A stretch of DNA of 54,363 nucleotides from Flavobacteriaceae bacterium CG_4_10_14_3_um_filter_33_47 (GCA_002784145.1 PFKE01000009.1:1-54363), one strand, 5' to 3'; shown: positions 32,111-40,819, numbered from the stretch's first letter. A program made the numbers and translations. Notes: generated by a model from the letters alone, not told the origin.

Positions 32111-32811
32111 TACTATTAATAAAACTATTGTTAGCCCATATTTTGGGCGATTTTTTTCTTCAACCGGAAACATGGGTTAAAGAAAAAGAACAAAACAAAT
32201 TAAAATCGAATAAGTTATATTTACACGTATTCATTCATGTTATTTTAACCAGCCTTTTTCTTTGGGATGTTTCATTATGGCCTATTGTTATAACCATTGG
32301 TCTAACTCATTTAATTATTGATTCTACAAAAATTTTAATTCAAAAGAAAAAAACAAGACGCTTGTTATTTTTTATCGATCAGTTGCTTCATGTGGGCATA
32401 ATTTTCTTGTGTTTTTATCTTTTTACCGAAAACATATTCCATCTAGAAAGTGTAATAACAGAAAGTAATTTATTAGTATTGGCTTGTTTGTTGTTTTTAA
32501 CAACGCCTACCTCTATCATAATGAAAACCATTTTTTTAAAATGGAACATTTCCGATCTAACAAAAAACAACGAATCGCTTGAAGATGCCGGAAAATACAT
32601 TGGTATTTTAGAACGTATTTTGGTTTTTATATTTATAGTTTCAGGACATTGGGAAGCTGTTGGTTTTCTTATTACAGCAAAATCAGTTTTTAGATTTGGC
32701 GATTTAAAAGAGTCTAAACACCGTCAGCTTACAGAATATATTTTAATAGGAACTTTAATAAGTTTTAGTATTGCTATTTTTACAGGACTCGTTTTCAATA
32801 TATTAAACTAA
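32107..32811 (+). CDS. DUF3307 integral membrane protein
   Basis: A 234-residue membrane protein of the DUF3307 family with about seven hydrophobic segments. The N-terminus LLAHILGDFFLQPETWVKEK is the family signature; a His-rich segment HVFIHVILTS and THLIIDSTKIL follow. Conserved His and Asp residues at membrane boundaries hint at metal binding or catalysis, but no activity is known. Translation is coupled to the SatD-HTH gene by an ATGA overlap. The same pairing with SatD is one I associate with Bacteroidota and suggests that the two act together. Confidence 0.87.
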   Translation: MILLIKLLLAHILGDFFLQPETWVKEKEQNKLKSNKLYLHVFIHVILTSLFLWDVSLWPIVITIGLTHLIIDSTKILIQKKKTRRLLFFIDQLLHVGIIFLCFYLFTENIFHLESVITESNLLVLACLLFLTTPTSIIMKTIFLKWNISDLTKNNESLEDAGKYIGILERILVFIFIVSGHWEAVGFLITAKSVFRFGDLKESKHRQLTEYILIGTLISFSIAIFTGLVFNILN

Positions 32812-32816
32812 TATTT

Positions 32817-33362
32817 ATGTTTAAAACTACCGAAGAATCACAAATAACCATAACCCAATTAATGCTGCCATCAAACTCTAATTTTAGTGGCAAAATTCAT
32901 GGTGGCTATATTTTAGGTCTTATGGATCAAATAGCTTTTGCTTGTGCCTCTAAGCATTCCAGACATTATTGTGTAACCGCATCGGTAAACAAAGTCGATT
33001 TTTTAAACCCCATAGAAGTTGGTGAATTGGTTACCCTTAAAGCCTCTATAAATTACACCGGCAGAACGTCTATGGTTATTGGTGTACGGGTAGAATCTGA
33101 AAACATACAAACTGGCGAAAAAAAGCATTGCAACTCTTCATATTTTACGATGGTTGCTAAAGATGAAAACGGAAACAATGTTTCAGTGCCAGGAATTATT
33201 TTAGATACTAAAAATAAAGTGAGGCGCTTTGCCAGAAGCATTGCCAGACAAGAACAGGCCAAAAACAGAACAACAGCTTTTAGAACTTCGGAATTTAAAA
33301 TGGCATTGTATTTAGATTCCTTAAAAGGTCAAAATGCTAAAATTGAATTGATTAACGATTAA
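32817..33362 (+). CDS. Acyl-CoA thioesterase, hotdog fold
   Basis: A 181-residue cytosolic thioesterase of the YciA/BACH type that hydrolyses acyl-CoA to fatty acid and CoA. Hotdog motifs: FSGKIHGGYILGLMDQIAFACA, where the His-Gly-Gly stretch starts the central helix, and VDFLNPIEVGELVTLKASI. C-terminal positive patches (KNKVRRFARSIARQEQAKNR) are common in this group. It starts five bases after the DUF3307 gene, so it is the third gene of that operon. It overlaps the convergent TonB-receptor gene by four bases. Confidence 0.9.
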   Translation: MFKTTEESQITITQLMLPSNSNFSGKIHGGYILGLMDQIAFACASKHSRHYCVTASVNKVDFLNPIEVGELVTLKASINYTGRTSMVIGVRVESENIQTGEKKHCNSSYFTMVAKDENGNNVSVPGIILDTKNKVRRFARSIARQEQAKNRTTAFRTSEFKMALYLDSLKGQNAKIELIND

Positions 33363-35881
33363 TTAAAATAAATATTCAAAACCGCATTTGGCGTTAAACC
33401 CAGAGAACGCTGTATGGTTTCATTTAAAGTTTCATTGGTAACCCTGTAAAAATTATTAATCTCGTTTTCTTTGTTTAACACATTCCAAACTGAAATACCA
33501 AGACGTGCTTTGGTGCTTTTTCCAAGTTTAAAATTATAAATAGCCGAAGCATCTAAACGCATATAATCTTGAAGATTGGAAGCATTGGTCGCTGCATAAT
33601 TAATACTACCCGCTGCTAATATTTCATTACCCACAACAGGTTGTGTAATGGGTTTTCCAGAATGCCAATTTAAACCAGCTGATAGTTTAAAATTTTTCAA
33701 GCCATAAGTTAAACCAAAGGTAGCTGAATGCGTAATATCGAAATTGCTTGAAAAACGATTAGGTTCTAAATCTTTAAAATGGTATTGATTGTTCATGTAT
33801 GAATAGCTTAGCCAAGTGTTAACCTTCCTTATTTGTTTTCTAAGCAATACATCAACCCCTTTTACATCATAATTACCCACACTTTTTGCAAATTCATATT
33901 GATTTTGAAATCCTTGACTTTGCGAGGTAATGCCATCTACCAACTTGTAATAAGCTTCTGCATTTAACAGCCAACCTTTATGACTATAACTTAATCCTGC
34001 AGAAGCTTGCTTGCTTTCCATAACAGGAATATCGTTGTTATTAGAAAGTTGCCATCGGCGTTTTTCTATACCTAAAAAATCGTTTTGAAAATTAACAACC
34101 TGCGAGGTGTTTTGATGTTTAAACTCACCAAGTATTTCAAAAGTTAGATGCTTTAAAAATTGCTGACTAAAACTTATTCGGGGTTCAACAATCGATTTTT
34201 TAAACTTGTCTATATAATTGTATCTAACACCTACATTTAAATTGGTATTTTTATTTTGAGATTTGTAACCTAATTGAGAAAAAACACCATGTGTTCTAAC
34301 AACTTCGGAAACTAAAAGTCTAAATAGCGGATTATCAACATCATCAAGATTTGTAACTTGGGTTTCCACAAAATGATAACCACTTAATAATTGAAAATTA
34401 TTAAAAAGTTTATAATGGGTTTTAAGTTTAACACTGGTTTCTGAAACTTTGTTTTCTTGTAAAAAACGTTGCGAATCGAGTATGTTAGCATTCGTAGCTT
34501 TTAGTTGATAATCGGTTTCATAAACTTCAAAAGTGGTTTGAAATTTAGAATTCCAAATTCTGCTATAATGCAAAGCACCAGCGATACTACTTTGGTTTAA
34601 TTGACTGGTACGAGACTCTACTTTATTGTTAATTAAGGCATTTTCATCAAACTGCAACTCGTTATGTACATTAATAAAATTAATGCGTAACTCATCGTTA
34701 TCACTAATTTTGTAAATCCATCGTAAAGAAGTATCGAAAAAATCAAACGTTTTATCAGTATTGGTAATAGTGGTTACATTATTGGCAACTTCAGTGTTTT
34801 GTGAAATTCTATCGAAATAAGAGGTATATGTTGGTGTTTCTACAAAATTGCTGATAGAGGTTCTTGCGGCAATTTGTAACGATGATTTTTTTCCAATAGG
34901 CGCATCTATAAACCCGTTAGCATCGGTTAAATTAACCCCCATTACAGCGTTAAATGCATCATTCAGTTCCGCTTCGGTTTGCATAGCAATAGTACCCGAA
35001 ACACCATCGGTATAGCTTACTTCGGTTCCATTTTTCCTTAACGACACTTTTTGCGTAATTTGAGGATGATACATGGATATAAGCCCGAAAAAATGACCCG
35101 ATTGATACATTTTAATATCATCCCAAAGAATTAGGTTTTGGTCATGTGTTCCACCTCTAATATTGATGTTCGAAACCGTTTCATTAACACTTAAAATTCC
35201 TGGAAACGCTTGTACAGATTGCAACACATCATTCTCAATTAAACCTGGAAGAATCTCGAAATTATTAAAATCTATTTTATAAGAGCCATTATTTATTTTA
35301 TTGATACCTGTAGTAATATAATTAGAAATTACAATTTCTGACAAGGACAGAAAATCGGGTTGCATCAGGAAGGTCTCACAGTTTTTTGTTTGAAAATCAG
35401 CATAAGATTTTGTAATGGTTTTGTATCCTAAATAACTTATGGAAAGAACCTCTGTACTGCTAGCAACTTCTATTTTGAAAAAACCATTTTCATTGGTGGT
35501 TGTAGCACTTGATGCGGTTAGAATTGTTGCCGAATCTAAGGGTGCGTTGCTATCTTTGTCCTTCACATAACCACACAAACTAAGCTTTTGTTTTGGTTTT
35601 ACTAACACAATATCATCGCTAATGGTGGTAAAAGATAGCTGCGTATTAATTTCGAGATAAGCCAATAATTCGTCAAGTAACATGGGTGTTGAAGGTGCTT
35701 TTATAAACACATCTTTAACCATATCTTCAGCATAATTAAACTGGATATTATACTGTTTTTGAAGCTTTGATAAAACTACAGTAAGCGGCTCTTTGTTCGC
35801 TGATTCTTGAGCATAGCCTGAACTAATCAAACACCAAAAACCAATACAAAAAATAGCGACAATCTTAATTGTTTTGCCCAT
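33359..35881 (-). CDS. FecA-like TonB-dependent receptor with STN domain
   Basis: An 840-residue outer-membrane receptor. Signal peptide about 1-24 (CLISSGYA-QE), an STN/secretin-type signalling domain (about 30-92, VLSKLQKQYNIQFNYAEDMV) that contacts FecR in the periplasm, and a CarboxypepD_reg domain (about 100-180). The plug (about 190-300: NVLQ-SVQAFPGILS, NIRGGTHDQNLILWDDIKMY) and barrel follow, with a C-terminal LNIYFN ending in an aromatic-polar pair. It overlaps the FecR gene by 17 bases and is the last gene of a FecI-FecR-FecA operon. The ligand is unknown; an iron chelate is possible but unsupported. Confidence 0.9.
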   Translation of the reverse strand: MGKTIKIVAIFCIGFWCLISSGYAQESANKEPLTVVLSKLQKQYNIQFNYAEDMVKDVFIKAPSTPMLLDELLAYLEINTQLSFTTISDDIVLVKPKQKLSLCGYVKDKDSNAPLDSATILTASSATTTNENGFFKIEVASSTEVLSISYLGYKTITKSYADFQTKNCETFLMQPDFLSLSEIVISNYITTGINKINNGSYKIDFNNFEILPGLIENDVLQSVQAFPGILSVNETVSNINIRGGTHDQNLILWDDIKMYQSGHFFGLISMYHPQITQKVSLRKNGTEVSYTDGVSGTIAMQTEAELNDAFNAVMGVNLTDANGFIDAPIGKKSSLQIAARTSISNFVETPTYTSYFDRISQNTEVANNVTTITNTDKTFDFFDTSLRWIYKISDNDELRINFINVHNELQFDENALINNKVESRTSQLNQSSIAGALHYSRIWNSKFQTTFEVYETDYQLKATNANILDSQRFLQENKVSETSVKLKTHYKLFNNFQLLSGYHFVETQVTNLDDVDNPLFRLLVSEVVRTHGVFSQLGYKSQNKNTNLNVGVRYNYIDKFKKSIVEPRISFSQQFLKHLTFEILGEFKHQNTSQVVNFQNDFLGIEKRRWQLSNNNDIPVMESKQASAGLSYSHKGWLLNAEAYYKLVDGITSQSQGFQNQYEFAKSVGNYDVKGVDVLLRKQIRKVNTWLSYSYMNNQYHFKDLEPNRFSSNFDITHSATFGLTYGLKNFKLSAGLNWHSGKPITQPVVGNEILAAGSINYAATNASNLQDYMRLDASAIYNFKLGKSTKARLGISVWNVLNKENEINNFYRVTNETLNETIQRSLGLTPNAVLNIYFN

Positions 35882-36776
35882 GAATTACGATACTATTAGA
35901 GGGACTTATTTCGTAGGTCAATTGCATGGGTTGTGTGATAGCTATAAGCGCGTTTTCTAAATTATTATGTGGAAAACTGCCTGTAAACAATCGGTTTGTA
36001 TCAATATTTTCAAAGGTAATTTGTTTGTTGTACTGGCGCTCTAACTCTGCAAGGACTTCACCAAATGGAATGGCATCAAAATCGCTCATATTATGAGTCC
36101 ATTTTGGGACTTCTGCCTTAGTCTTGCCTTCAGAAAATGTACCGTTTAAAATTTTAAAGGTGTCGCCAGCTAATAATTGTCTTGTTATAGCATTGGAAGT
36201 TACTTTTACAATCCCTTCAAAACAAACTACTTCAAAATAGTTATCGCGTTGTTTTACATTAAATTGTGTTCCAACCACCGTTACAACGCCTTGGCTTGTT
36301 GTAACATCAAAGGTTTTGCCCTTAGCTACTTTAAAATACGCTTCTCCAGAAAGCTTTAACGCTCTATTCTTATGCCACGATTTGGATTGATAGGCTATTG
36401 ATGATTTTGCATTTAACTCCACCATAGATTGGTCTGGCAATTCAACTTGTGTTTTCTCGCTTGCCAAGGTTTCCACCAAAGTTTCTGGATGATATAAAAA
36501 CGCAAAGTACAAACCTAAAGCAACCACTACCACACTGGCTATTTTTAATAACGGATTAAACCAATTTAATTTTTTAACGACTATTTTTTGTGAATTATAT
36601 CGGTTTTTAAACAAGTTAAAATCATCTATTTGAGAGGTATTAGAGGCTTTAAAAAGCTTGGCATTTTCTATGATAAATTCGTTAAACCGAGCATCATCCA
36701 ATTGGTTAAATGCTTGTTTTTCAGAATCATTAAGCGCGCCACTAAGCCATTTTTGTATTAAATTATCTTGTTCCAT
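35865..36776 (-). CDS. FecR-family anti-sigma factor
   Basis: A 303-residue inner-membrane regulator. A cytoplasmic N-terminal part (residues 1-75, LIQKWLSGALNDSEKQAFNQL) should hold the sigma factor. It is followed by one membrane helix (about 77-95), the FecR domain (about 100-200, KTQVELPDQSMVELNAKSSIAYQ and VVGTQFNVKQRDNYFEVVCFEG), and a C-terminal DUF4974-like domain that talks to the STN domain of the receptor. The gene lies 47 bases after the sigma gene and overlaps the receptor gene, so the three form one signalling unit. Confidence 0.93.
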   Translation of the reverse strand: MEQDNLIQKWLSGALNDSEKQAFNQLDDARFNEFIIENAKLFKASNTSQIDDFNLFKNRYNSQKIVVKKLNWFNPLLKIASVVVVALGLYFAFLYHPETLVETLASEKTQVELPDQSMVELNAKSSIAYQSKSWHKNRALKLSGEAYFKVAKGKTFDVTTSQGVVTVVGTQFNVKQRDNYFEVVCFEGIVKVTSNAITRQLLAGDTFKILNGTFSEGKTKAEVPKWTHNMSDFDAIPFGEVLAELERQYNKQITFENIDTNRLFTGSFPHNNLENALIAITQPMQLTYEISPSNSIVIHGQNN

Positions 36777-36823
36777 GAGTTAGGTACTTTTATATATAAC
36801 AACTTTAATGTTATTTCTCCTGA

Positions 36824-37348
36824 TTATTTTATTTTAAATCCTTCCAATTCTTTTTTAAGGATATTAAAAGCCGTATAAATTCTATACTCTACCACTTTTT
36901 GGGTAATGCCTAAAAGTTCGGCAATTTCGCTGTGTTTTTTTCCTTCTACTTTATTTAACAAAAAGGCGACTCGCTGTTCTTCAGTTAAACTTCCCAACAC
37001 TTTTTGATAGCGTTGTAAAAATTGTTCTTTTTCTAAAATAAATTCTGGGGTTTCGTTGGTGTAATCTTTAGGTATTTCTTTTTGATAGTTTAAAACCACC
37101 TTTTGGTGTTTTATATCATTTAAAACCATGTTATTAGCTACTGTAAATAAAAATGATTTAGCCTTACTTAAGGTAACGTTTTTACAGTTGTCCCAAAGTT
37201 TTACAAAAGCATCTTGTGCCTTATCATTTGGGTTAAACTGTTCGCCATACTTATAATATAAAAAATCGTGTAAATCTTTAGCGTACTTGTTATAAATGCG
37301 TTCAAAAACTTGCTCTTGGCAAATGTTTTCGATAAGGTCTTTTTGCAA
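36824..37348 (-). CDS. ECF sigma factor of FecI type
   Basis: A 174-residue sigma factor. Region 2 is at about 12-80 (ERIYNKYAKDLHDFLYYKYG ... KAQDAFVKLWDNC) and region 4 at about 118-165 (LGSLTEEQRVAFLLNKVEGK, then HSEIAELLGITQKVVEYR). It starts the FecI-FecR-receptor operon. Two plus-strand copies of a bipartite motif in the genes next door (GGAGTTTT with GTTGTTT 17 bases later) are candidate targets of this sigma factor. Confidence 0.93.
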   Translation of the reverse strand: MQKDLIENICQEQVFERIYNKYAKDLHDFLYYKYGEQFNPNDKAQDAFVKLWDNCKNVTLSKAKSFLFTVANNMVLNDIKHQKVVLNYQKEIPKDYTNETPEFILEKEQFLQRYQKVLGSLTEEQRVAFLLNKVEGKKHSEIAELLGITQKVVEYRIYTAFNILKKELEGFKIK

Positions 37349-37400
37349 AATTATTTTCTTTTAATGCAATAAATTTAGATAAAAAATATGGAAACTTTAA

Positions 37401-37424
37401 GGAGTTTTAAACAAATGGTTGTTT
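37401..37424 (+). promoter_or_regulatory. Candidate ECF promoter, copy 1
   Basis: GGAGTTTT at 37401-37408 and GTTGTTT at 37418-37424, with nine bases between. The same two words with the same spacing occur at 37761. It points toward the 75-residue gene at 37523. Confidence 0.5.
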
Positions 37425-37522
37425 TATATTAAAATTGAAACTATAAAGAAAAACACCATTGCTTTTAATGGCTACTACAAAAGCACTAACACCTGTCTAT
37501 CTTTAAAAAAATGTATTGATAT

Positions 37523-37750
37523 ATGGAAGTAAATAAAACCAAAGAATTTGTACATTACATGGCCGTATTAAAAGAAATTGAAATAAATTATTACAAAAAC
37601 AAAATATTCAACCTTAATGAATTAATTCAACAAAACCCAGACAACCTGATTTTCAAAATAAAACATCAAATGGCTTTGAAAAGATTCAAAAAATTAAAAA
37701 AAACATTCGATGATTTAAAACGACTAAAAAAAGAATTAAAAAAAATTTAA
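37523..37750 (+). CDS. Small basic coiled-coil protein of unknown function
   Basis: A 75-residue cytosolic protein, nearly all helix, rich in Lys (about one residue in four), with a C-terminal run of helix (MALKRFKKLKKTFDDLKRLK). No domain is recognised. It lies between the FecI-type sigma operon and the Asp-rich lipoprotein, behind the first copy of the candidate ECF promoter, so it may be a target of that sigma factor. A nucleic-acid or membrane-binding role is possible from charge only. Its opposite charge to the acidic lipoprotein next door is notable, but the two are in different compartments. Confidence 0.55.
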   Translation: MEVNKTKEFVHYMAVLKEIEINYYKNKIFNLNELIQQNPDNLIFKIKHQMALKRFKKLKKTFDDLKRLKKELKKI

Positions 37751-37760
37751 TTTTTTTTCA

Positions 37761-37784
37761 GGAGTTTTTAAAAGTTGGTTGTTT
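37761..37784 (+). promoter_or_regulatory. Candidate ECF promoter, copy 2
   Basis: GGAGTTTT at 37761-37768 and GTTGTTT at 37778-37784, with the same nine-base spacing as copy 1, about 24 bases before the Asp-rich lipoprotein gene. Confidence 0.55.
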
Positions 37785-37807
37785 AATAAATATAAAACAT
37801 TAAAATT

Positions 37808-38896
37808 ATGAAAACCCAAATTAAAATTTCAATCTTATTTAGCATAATGCTCATGTTCTTCTTATCGTCTTGCAGAACAGAAGAATTGGTGTCCATTCAA
37901 ACACCTCCAGAAGATACGCTTACTGCCAACTCAAACTTAACTAGTTTAATGAGCCAAACCGTTATGAACGATGGTTCTAATGACAATATTATTGACAACT
38001 CAAATTGTTTTAATATTGAACTTCCAGTTATCGTTATTGTTAATGGCTTAGAAATTACTGTGAATTCTGATGATGATTATGAAACCATAGAAGATATTTT
38101 TGATGAATTTAACGATGATCTCGATACTATTGAAATTACATTCCCGATAACCATAGTTCTAAGCGATTTTACAGAAATCACGATCAACAACTTTACTGAA
38201 TTATCTGTCTATTCTAATAATTGCCATGGAGAAAATGAAAGTGATGATGATATTGAATGTTTAGATTTTGTTTATCCTTTAACCGTATCAATATTTAATA
38301 AAACAACTGAAGTAATTACAACCGTTACCATTAACGACGATCAGGAATTATACAACTTTATTGACGATTTTGATGAGGTAGATGATGATGATGATTTAGT
38401 AACTTTTAACTTCCCTATTTCCATTGTTCTTCTAGATGGCACAGAGTTAACCATAAATAATTTTGATGAACTTGAAGAAGCCATAAACTTGTACGGCGAT
38501 GACTGTGATGAAGATGATGATTTTGATTATAATGATGATGATTGCGACAACTGTTCAACAGAACAATTAAGTGATATACTAACAGGATGTACAAATTGGA
38601 GCATTGAAGATTTAGAAAGAAACGATAATGATTTAGACGAATTGTACGAAGGTTATTTCTTTAACTTTTTAACAGATGGAACACTAACAGCAACTTATGC
38701 AGGGACTATTGAAAATGGTACTTGGTCTACCTCTGGATCGGGCAATAACATTAGTGTTATTATAGACATACCAACATTATCGGATTTTAATAACAATTGG
38801 TATTTACATGAAATTGAACAAGATTCTAATGAAACCAAAGTAGACTTACGAGTTGGTGATGATGATGAACTAAAATTTAAAAGTAATTGCAACTAA
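37808..38896 (+). CDS. Asp-rich lipoprotein with an internal duplication
   Basis: A 362-residue lipoprotein (Cys22 in FFLSSC) of unknown function. Two similar halves occur: Cys67-Cys139 and Cys151-Cys233, each with a beta segment FPITIVLSDFTEITINNF or FPISIVLLDGTELTINNF about 90 residues apart. Each half has an acidic stretch before it and a Cys at each end. A very acidic bridge (DCDEDDDFDYNDDDCDNC, 232-249) follows, then a lipocalin-like domain (about 255-362, DGTLTATYAGTIENGTWST). The Asp runs suggest binding of calcium or another cation. It lies 24 bases after the second candidate ECF promoter and probably forms an operon with the next lipoprotein. Confidence 0.75.
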   Translation: MKTQIKISILFSIMLMFFLSSCRTEELVSIQTPPEDTLTANSNLTSLMSQTVMNDGSNDNIIDNSNCFNIELPVIVIVNGLEITVNSDDDYETIEDIFDEFNDDLDTIEITFPITIVLSDFTEITINNFTELSVYSNNCHGENESDDDIECLDFVYPLTVSIFNKTTEVITTVTINDDQELYNFIDDFDEVDDDDDLVTFNFPISIVLLDGTELTINNFDELEEAINLYGDDCDEDDDFDYNDDDCDNCSTEQLSDILTGCTNWSIEDLERNDNDLDELYEGYFFNFLTDGTLTATYAGTIENGTWSTSGSGNNISVIIDIPTLSDFNNNWYLHEIEQDSNETKVDLRVGDDDELKFKSNCN

Positions 38897-38923
38897 AACT
38901 ATTAACCCATAAAATTTAAAAGC

Positions 38924-39400
38924 ATGAAAAAAGGATTTTTTTACAGCTTATTATTAATGTTGAGTTTTTCTTTAATGTCTTCAACCTGTTCATCAGAGGA
39001 TGAGGTAAACTCTAACAACAATAGTCAAACCATTCAACAAATTGAGACCTTAATACAATCAGACCAATGGTTAATAACCAATTATGTTGATTCTGGTCAG
39101 GATGAGACCAATAATTTTAGCGGCTATAGTTTTACTTTTGGCGCAGACAATTCATTAACGGCCAATAATGGCATTAATACTATTGTTGGCACATGGTCTA
39201 TTATAGATAGCAGCAGTAGTGATGATGACAGTAATAGCTCTGATAATATAGATTTTAATATATTCTTCCTCTCGCCCTCAAATTTCAATGAATTATCCGA
39301 AGATTGGGAAATTGTAAGCAGAACAAACTCAAAAATTGAATTAATTCATATAAGTGGCGGCAATGGTGGCACCGATAATTTAACTTTTGAAAAAATATAA
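38924..39400 (+). CDS. Lipocalin-like lipoprotein
   Basis: A 158-residue lipoprotein with Cys22 in LMSSTC. The mature part starts with a Ser/Asn-rich linker and contains a lipocalin-like pattern (WLITNYVDSGQDET, YSFTFGADNSLTANNGINTI, VGTWSI). The same pattern is present at the end of the preceding Asp-rich lipoprotein, so the two may be related by duplication. The gene starts 28 bases after that gene. Function unknown; surface exposure is likely because Ser/Asp linkers after the lipid Cys are common in surface lipoproteins of this phylum. Confidence 0.72.
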   Translation: MKKGFFYSLLLMLSFSLMSSTCSSEDEVNSNNNSQTIQQIETLIQSDQWLITNYVDSGQDETNNFSGYSFTFGADNSLTANNGINTIVGTWSIIDSSSSDDDSNSSDNIDFNIFFLSPSNFNELSEDWEIVSRTNSKIELIHISGGNGGTDNLTFEKI

Positions 39401-39473
39401 GCTAGTAGAAATGCCCTATGAAAAAGAAAATTTCAATCAACAAATCAAAAACATGATTTGAATCTAGCACATC

Positions 39474-39501
39474 GCTGCTTCAGCGTTATTGCTGAAGTAG
39501 C
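39474..39501 (+). terminator. Hairpin A after the lipoprotein genes
   Basis: An 11-bp stem with one G-T pair, gctgcttcagc/gctgaagtagc, a 6-base loop and a following TTTT. It can stop the lipoprotein transcript. The 249-base gap 39401-39648 contains this hairpin, hairpin B and no gene. Confidence 0.65.
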
Positions 39502-39575
39502 TTTTAAATGCATCCATAAAAAAAAATAATCCCCAATTGCCTCTCATCTACCTATAATCATTTGATTAATAGCTA

Positions 39576-39610
39576 AAACTGCTTCAGCTGTATTACTACT
39601 GAAGCAGTTT
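39576..39610 (+). promoter_or_regulatory. Hairpin B sharing its stem sequence with hairpin A
   Basis: Perfect 12-bp arms aaactgcttcag (39576-39587) and ctgaagcagttt (39599-39610) with an 11-base loop. Its 3' arm can also pair with the 5' arm of hairpin A (CTGCTTCAG with CTGAAGCAG), so the two are mutually exclusive alternatives. It lies 38 bases before the OB-fold gene. Confidence 0.5.
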
Positions 39611-39648
39611 AAATTAAAAAGCAAACCTACTTCAAAAAAAACATTACA

Positions 39649-40023
39649 ATGAAAAAACGGATTGCTTTACTATTGCTCATCATCTTTTCTTTCTTAACGT
39701 ATCGTTATGTTTTTAAAGACCACCGAATTATTGAAAACGAAACTGCAGAATTTATAGTTTCGGCTACAGATATAGCACAAGAATTTTCAATAAACCCTAT
39801 TAATGCAGAAACAAAATACCTTAATAAAACCATTGAGGTAACTGGAGTAATTTCTGAATTTTCTCCTCTTCAAATAACTTTAAATGAAAAAGTATTTTGT
39901 CAGTTTGACAATAAAATTACGTCTAATAAAATAAATCAAAAAACAACGGTTAAAGGACGGTTTATTGGTTTTGATAGCCTACTTGAAGAAATTAAATTAG
40001 ACCAATGTCATATTATTAATTAA
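39649..40023 (+). CDS. OB-fold (tRNA_anti-like) membrane-anchored protein
   Basis: A 124-residue protein with an N-terminal membrane helix or uncleaved signal (residues 4-20) and a five-strand OB-fold of the tRNA_anti-like type (YLNKTIEVTGVISEFSPLQITLNEKVFCQF ... TTVKGRFIGFDSLLEEIKLDQC). Proteins of this type in Bacteroidota are mostly unassigned; the name does not imply tRNA binding, especially given the membrane anchor. It is the first gene of a five-gene unit with gaps of 2-18 bases. Confidence 0.8.
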   Translation: MKKRIALLLLIIFSFLTYRYVFKDHRIIENETAEFIVSATDIAQEFSINPINAETKYLNKTIEVTGVISEFSPLQITLNEKVFCQFDNKITSNKINQKTTVKGRFIGFDSLLEEIKLDQCHIIN

Positions 40024-40039
40024 TCTTAAATATATTATT

Positions 40040-40801
40040 ATGGAAAAAAGGTACTTTTTAAAATCGTTTCTAACAATGGCACTAATAACTTTTTTTAGTC
40101 TATCCGTTAAATCTCAAATTAGAATTGTAGAAGTAGATCCCTCTACAGATAATGTAAAAATCCACAATTATGGAAGTACTGCTGTAAATTTAACCAATTA
40201 TTGGTTTTGTTCTCAAGTTGTTTATGGAAGTTTAGGCTCGATGACCGTGGTTTCGGGTTCTTTAAATTTAGCTCCTAGTGCGGATGTAATTGTAACAAGC
40301 TCCGTTAATTTAGCAACCTCTGCAGACTTAGGCTTGTATAACAGTAGTACTTTTGGCTCTACTACGGCAATGACAGATTTTACGCAGTGGGGAGGTAGTT
40401 TTGTGTTTCCAAACGGTCGCGAAAATGTAGCTGTTTCAAAAGGAATCTGGACTTCAGGTACTTTCATAAATAAAACGCCGCCTTATGTATATACGGGAAA
40501 TGGAATGCAAAATGGAGCTCAATTTTGGGGATCGGTTTTAAGCGCTACAGATTTTGAGTTAGGTTCTAATTTCAATGTTTATCCAAACCCAAGCACAACC
40601 AATTTAAATATTGTATTTAAAAACAGAATTACAAATGGACTTCTTGAAGTTTATGATATGCTTGGCAAAAGAACCATGTCATACATTATAAATTCAGAAA
40701 ACTTTTCAAATATTAATGTTTCCAACTTAAAAAGTGGATTGTATTTAGTAAAAGTTACTTTTGAAGGAAGCACAGAAACCAAACGCTTTATTAAGGGTTA
40801 A
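40040..40801 (+). CDS. T9SS-secreted lamin-tail-domain protein
   Basis: A 253-residue protein exported in two steps. The signal peptide is about 1-25 (SLSVKS-QI). Residues about 28-125 form a lamin-tail-like beta sandwich (IRIVEVDPSTDNVKIHNYGS, VNLTNYWFCSQ). The C-terminal 75 residues are a type A T9SS sorting domain (FNVYPNPSTTNLNI ... LYLVKVTFEGSTE-KRFIKG), recognised and removed by the type IX secretion system, which places the protein on the cell surface or outside. It is the second gene of the operon. Confidence 0.9.
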   Translation: MEKRYFLKSFLTMALITFFSLSVKSQIRIVEVDPSTDNVKIHNYGSTAVNLTNYWFCSQVVYGSLGSMTVVSGSLNLAPSADVIVTSSVNLATSADLGLYNSSTFGSTTAMTDFTQWGGSFVFPNGRENVAVSKGIWTSGTFINKTPPYVYTGNGMQNGAQFWGSVLSATDFELGSNFNVYPNPSTTNLNIVFKNRITNGLLEVYDMLGKRTMSYIINSENFSNINVSNLKSGLYLVKVTFEGSTETKRFIKG

Positions 40802-40819
40802 CTAATAAATAAAAGCCTT

